64,000 nucleotides of DNA from Streptomyces sp. NBC_01335 (GTDB lineage: Bacteria > Actinomycetota > Actinomycetes > Streptomycetales > Streptomycetaceae). Below, piece by piece: positions 60,901 to 64,000 of the stretch; position 1 is the stretch's first letter, and every line of letters starts with the position of its first letter. The notes beneath the pieces are model-generated. The model worked only from the letters and a program-made list of their open reading frames with translations, was not told the origin of the DNA and ran no database searches. The DNA is taken from the NCBI RefSeq assembly GCF_035953295.1, contig NZ_CP108370.1, forward strand, positions 6,247,001 through 6,311,000. The letters run 5' to 3'. A program made the translations under genes and the position numbers.

Positions 60901-61533
60901 TCAGCCGGTCCGGAGGTCGCGCACCTCGACGGTGAGCCGGGGCCAGGGGCGCTCGAACGCTTCGGGGGAGAGGGAGGCGGTGCGCAGCTCCGCGCAGGGG
61001 CGGAAGCGGACGGTGGTGCCCGTGGAGCCTGTTGAGCCGGTGGTGCCACGGTCGGTGACCGCTGTCAGGTCCGTCACCGGGACCCCACGTTCGTAGCGCT
61101 GCGTCCAGGCGCCGTCCGCCCGCCGGTTGGTGTGGACGAGCCACTCGCTGAGCGCCGCCACGACCGACATACCGCGTCGCGGGTGCCCGTCGGGGAGCGT
61201 CTGCGCGCCGGGACGGTCGAAGAACCGGAGGTCCTTCGTGGCCATGACCGGCTTCTTCACCGGGCGGCCCCGCGCGTCGAGCCGGGTGTCCGTCCCCCGC
61301 CCGTCGTCCGCGACGGAGACCGAGCCGTCCGGGTGGAGGGTGACCGTGCAGCGCCCGCTTCCCCGGTCCTCCGCCTCGTCCGCCGCGTAGGCGATCACCT
61401 CCAGGATCAGATGGCCCGAGCCGCCGGGCGCGAACACGGCCGGATCGCTCCGGACCTCCGCGAGATGGGCGTGGTCCACGGTGCCGGCCCAGTCGTGGGT
61501 GGTGTTGCGCCAGGGGACGGGGGTCGTTTCCAT
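60901..61533 (-). CDS. Orphan GyrB-like GHKL ATPase domain protein
   Basis: The 210-residue protein resembles only the N-terminal ATP-binding part of GyrB/ParE. It shows ILEVIAYAADEAEDRG (N box), VSVADDGRGT (G1), and MATKDLRFFD with LPDGHPRRGMSVVAALSEWL (ATP-lid-like). It lacks transducer, TOPRIM and C-terminal domains, so it cannot be a topoisomerase subunit alone. ATG 61533 follows a GGGGAG stretch. Small GyrB-like ATPases of this kind appear in actinobacteria; their role is unknown. Confidence 0.8.
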   Translation of the reverse strand: METTPVPWRNTTHDWAGTVDHAHLAEVRSDPAVFAPGGSGHLILEVIAYAADEAEDRGSGRCTVTLHPDGSVSVADDGRGTDTRLDARGRPVKKPVMATKDLRFFDRPGAQTLPDGHPRRGMSVVAALSEWLVHTNRRADGAWTQRYERGVPVTDLTAVTDRGTTGSTGSTGTTVRFRPCAELRTASLSPEAFERPWPRLTVEVRDLRTG

Positions 61534-61585
61534 GGAGGGATTCTCCCCTCCGGGCGGACCCGGGTACCACGGGCTGGGCGAACAT

Positions 61586-61619
61586 GGGTGAGGGGTCCCG
61601 AAGCCGGGACCCCTCACCC
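61586..61619 (-). terminator. Perfect 15-bp terminator hairpin after adenosine deaminase gene
   Basis: GGGTGAGGGGTCCCG and CGGGACCCCTCACCC pair without mismatch around a 4-base loop. It begins 13 bp past the stop at 61633 and ends the deaminase transcript; no gene enters it from the other side. Confidence 0.88.
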
Positions 61620-61632
61620 GTGTTCCTGTCGA

Positions 61633-62649
61633 TCAGCCCTGGTACGCGTCCAGTTCGGCGAGGAAGCTCTCCCGGACCGAGGGCGCCGCCCACGAGATCC
61701 CGATGGCGTTCCGCTGGAGGAGGACCAGCTCCTCGTCCGAGAGGGCGGCGGGGCCGCGCAGCGCCGCGAGGTTCTCGGAGACGTAACCCGGGAAGTACGC
61801 CGGGTCGTCGGAGTTGACCGTGACCTTGACGCCCTGGTCGAGGAGCGCGCGGATCTCGGCGGCCTTCAGGCCGTCCGTGACATGGGAGTTGGAGATCGGG
61901 CAGACGGTGAGGCCGATGCCGCGCTCGACGATGCGGGCCACCAGCGCCGGGTCCTCCAGGGCGTTGACGCCGTGGTCGATGCGGTCGACCCCGATCTCGT
62001 CGAGCACCTGGCGGATGTGCTCCGTGGAGTTCTGCTGGTCGACGTCGCAGTGCATCGTCAGCCGGAAGCCCTCGGCGCGTGCCCGGGCGAAGACCTCGCG
62101 GAACTTCACCGGCGGGTTGCCGGCCTCGTCGGAGTCCAGGCCGACGCCGATGATCCACTCCTTGTACGGCAGGGCCTGGACGAGCGTCGCCATGGCGAAC
62201 TCGGCCTGGAAGTCCCGCAGGAAGCACATCACCAGACGGCCCCGGAAGCCCGTCGCCCGCTCGGCGTCGTCCAGTGCGCGGGTCAGGCCCCGGATGACGG
62301 TGTCGAAGGCGACACCGCGCGCGGTGTGGGCCTGCGGGTCGAAGAAGATCTCCGCGTAACGGACGTTCTGCGCGTGCGCCTTGGCCGCGTAGGCGGCGGC
62401 GAGGTCGTAGAAGTCCGCCTCGGTACGGAGCACGGACATGCCCTCGTAGTAGACGGCGAGGAAGCCGGGCAGGTCGTCGAAGTCGTACGCCTCGCGGAGC
62501 GCGGCCTCGTCGGCGTACGGCAGCTCGACGCCGTTGCGGCGGGCGAGCGCGAACTTCAGTCCGGGCTCCAGGGTGCCCTCGATGTGCAGGTGCAGTTCGC
62601 ACTTGGGCAGACCCGCGACGAAGGGGTCCACGGTGACGGTCTCGGTCAT
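61633..62649 (-). CDS. Adenosine/adenine deaminase
   Basis: The 338-residue amidohydrolase of the adenosine deaminase family has the zinc ligands in CELHLHIEGTLEP, MHCDVD and the downstream DHGV, plus VNSDDPAYF near residue 290. The LHIEGTLEP, LDSDEAGNP and VNSDDPAYF blocks resemble the bacterial adenine-deaminase branch (AAH type) as much as adenosine deaminase, so the substrate is uncertain. ATG 62649 has GAGGAG upstream. It follows an adenine deaminase gene by 24 bp, which fits purine salvage. Confidence 0.88.
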   Translation of the reverse strand: MTETVTVDPFVAGLPKCELHLHIEGTLEPGLKFALARRNGVELPYADEAALREAYDFDDLPGFLAVYYEGMSVLRTEADFYDLAAAYAAKAHAQNVRYAEIFFDPQAHTARGVAFDTVIRGLTRALDDAERATGFRGRLVMCFLRDFQAEFAMATLVQALPYKEWIIGVGLDSDEAGNPPVKFREVFARARAEGFRLTMHCDVDQQNSTEHIRQVLDEIGVDRIDHGVNALEDPALVARIVERGIGLTVCPISNSHVTDGLKAAEIRALLDQGVKVTVNSDDPAYFPGYVSENLAALRGPAALSDEELVLLQRNAIGISWAAPSVRESFLAELDAYQG

Positions 62650-62673
62650 GGCGATCTCCTCGGTGGGGACGGG

Positions 62674-64000
62674 TCAGTTGGCGGCGGGAAGCAGGATGTC
62701 GACGACGTCCTGGGTGTGGTAGCTGACGACACCCAGGTCGGTGACGGCGTACTCGGGGATCGCGGTGATCTCCAGGAAGATCAAGTAGCCGAACGCCGAG
62801 GGGAGTTCGCAGCCGAGCGCGCGGGACGCCGCCTCCAGGCGGTCCTCAGCGTCGGCCATCTCCTCCGGGGTGAGATCGGCGACGATCCCGGCCACCGGCA
62901 GCGGCAGGAACTCCTTGATCACACCGCCGTCCACGACGACCTGGCCGCCGCCGTGCTCGGAGAGGTGGTTCACCGCCAGGGCCATGTCGGCCCGGTCCGC
63001 GCCGACGCAGACGATGTTGTTGTCGTCGGGGGCGGCCGAGGAGGCGATGGCGCCCGACCGCAGCCCGAACCCGTTGATCATCGCGGTGACGGTGGCGCCG
63101 TCGTTCTTGCCGTACCGCTCGGAGACCGTGACGTACAGCGCGTCCTGCGCGAGGTCGGCGCGGACCGTGCCGTCGACCACCGGCAGCGTCATCTCGACGC
63201 CCTTGCGGACGAACGGGACGGTGCGGTCCATCTCCACGACCAGCACCCGGGCCTCGTCGCCCTCGGCGGCGATGCCGACGCCCTCCGGCGCGAGCGGGGC
63301 CACCCGGAAGGCGGGGGAGAGCGCCGGGGTGCGTACGGGCGGCTGCGGGGCGCGCAGGGTGCGGCCGTTCTCCGCGACCAGCTCACCGCGCGCGAACACC
63401 CGCTCCACCTGGAAGGACTCGGGGGAGTCGACGATCAGGACGTCCGCGAAGCGGCCGGGCGTGATCGAGCCGACGAGGTGGTCGATGCGGTACATCTCGG
63501 CGCAGTTCAGCGTGGCCATCTGGATCGCCTCGACCGGGCGGACACCGGCCTTGATCGCCATCCGGACCAGCTTGTCGAGGTGGCCCTCGCGGATGATGTC
63601 GGCGACGTGCATGTCGTCGGTGCAGAACCCGACGTGCCGGGACTGGGCGCCGAACTCGGTGACGGTGCGCACGTTCTCGTTCATGAAGTGCGCGACCGAG
63701 GACTCGCGGATGAGCAGCGACATGCCGGCCCGCAGCTTCTGGAGGGCCTCCTCGGCGGTGTAGCTCTCGTGGTCGAGGCGGACGCCCGCCGCCGACAGCG
63801 CGTTGATGGTGGTCTGCGCGGCCATCGGGGCGCAGCCGAAGATCGGCAGCCGGTTGCGGTGGGCGAGTTCGAGGGCGCGCAGCACCTTCTCGTCACGGTT
63901 GAGGACGAACTCCGCGACTGTCTCCCACACGCCGAAGCACTCGGCCCAGCCCTGCGTCTCCTCGTGCTCCTCGGGCCCGAAGGAGAACCCGACCGTGGTC
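62674..64000 (-). CDS. ade: Adenine deaminase, N-terminus beyond window
   Basis: The frame is open to the right edge, giving 441 residues of the C-terminal part. The amidohydrolase core shows FCTDDMHVADIIREGHL and PVEAIQMATLNCAEMY. The adenine-deaminase C-terminal domain is recognised by the GGQVVVDGGVIKEFLPLPVAG block and ends ILLPAAN. It hydrolyses adenine to hypoxanthine. It is transcribed ahead of the adenosine/adenine deaminase gene, 24 bp away. Confidence 0.9.
   Translation of the reverse strand, partial: TTVGFSFGPEEHEETQGWAECFGVWETVAEFVLNRDEKVLRALELAHRNRLPIFGCAPMAAQTTINALSAAGVRLDHESYTAEEALQKLRAGMSLLIRESSVAHFMNENVRTVTEFGAQSRHVGFCTDDMHVADIIREGHLDKLVRMAIKAGVRPVEAIQMATLNCAEMYRIDHLVGSITPGRFADVLIVDSPESFQVERVFARGELVAENGRTLRAPQPPVRTPALSPAFRVAPLAPEGVGIAAEGDEARVLVVEMDRTVPFVRKGVEMTLPVVDGTVRADLAQDALYVTVSERYGKNDGATVTAMINGFGLRSGAIASSAAPDDNNIVCVGADRADMALAVNHLSEHGGGQVVVDGGVIKEFLPLPVAGIVADLTPEEMADAEDRLEAASRALGCELPSAFGYLIFLEITAIPEYAVTDLGVVSYHTQDVVDILLPAAN

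Overview
The window is high-GC actinobacterial DNA. Its layout and gene families (a conservon operon, an Mrp antiporter operon, hybrid NRPS/PKS genes, dense GTGA/ATGA overlaps) point to Streptomyces or a close relative. This is judged from protein families and codon character, not from a database match. No rRNA, tRNA, CRISPR array or insertion sequence was seen.

Bases 1 to about 30,930 hold one biosynthetic gene cluster that continues past the left edge. All genes run on the minus strand except a discrete malonyl-CoA acyltransferase at 11602-12549. The core operon (30612 down to 12567) encodes, in order: an EctD/PhyH-type Fe/2-oxoglutarate oxygenase; an NRPS (C-A-PCP, glutamine-like code); a PKS module (KS-AT-ACP); a TubC-docked NRPS (C-A-PCP, glycine-like code); a large hybrid (KS-AT-ACP-C-A-PCP-C); and a luciferase-like monooxygenase. 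Both embedded AT domains have lost the catalytic serine, so the discrete AT probably loads both modules in trans. Neither PKS module has a reductive domain, and there is no terminal thioesterase domain. A second unit (8994 to 3152) looks like a beta-amino-acyl starter cassette: KAS III, ACP, a cysteine-less KAS-like partner, a BtrK/VinO-type PLP decarboxylase, an AcpS phosphopantetheinyl transferase, a hotdog ammonia-lyase (beta-alanyl-CoA/3-aminobutyryl-CoA type) and an AMP-forming ligase. I infer a route such as Asp-ACP to beta-alanyl-ACP to acryloyl-ACP. A third unit (2862 leftward) carries a class A radical-SAM (RlmN/Cfr) protein without its N-terminal RNA-binding domain, an Asp/Asn-tRNA-synthetase paralogue with a changed amino-acid pocket, and an unrecognised protein cut by the window edge. 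A MATE exporter and a type II thioesterase form a fourth unit. A 27-bp motif recurs in the same orientation 170-220 bp upstream of the first genes of three of these units, and probably marks pathway-specific control.

Bases 30,931 to 39,712 hold the Hen1-Pnkp RNA repair operon, an arginine deiminase, an ornithine carbamoyltransferase, an APC amino-acid permease and a small RsbW-like ATPase. Bases 40,069 to 45,584 form a conservon (cvnA-B-C-D) followed by an FAD monooxygenase. Bases 45,907 to 52,528 form an Mrp Na+/H+ antiporter operon (A/B fusion, C, D, E, F, G), all with 4-bp overlaps.

Bases 52,619 to 60,896 form a cell-surface polysaccharide or glycolipid locus: CDP-alcohol phosphatidyltransferase, TagD-like nucleotidyltransferase, two GT4 glycosyltransferases, a Wzz-like protein with a broken P-loop, a flippase and an O-antigen-polymerase-like protein. 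Bases 60,901 to 64,000 hold an orphan GyrB-like GHKL ATPase domain, a strong terminator, an adenosine/adenine deaminase and the C-terminal part of an adenine deaminase that runs off the right edge.
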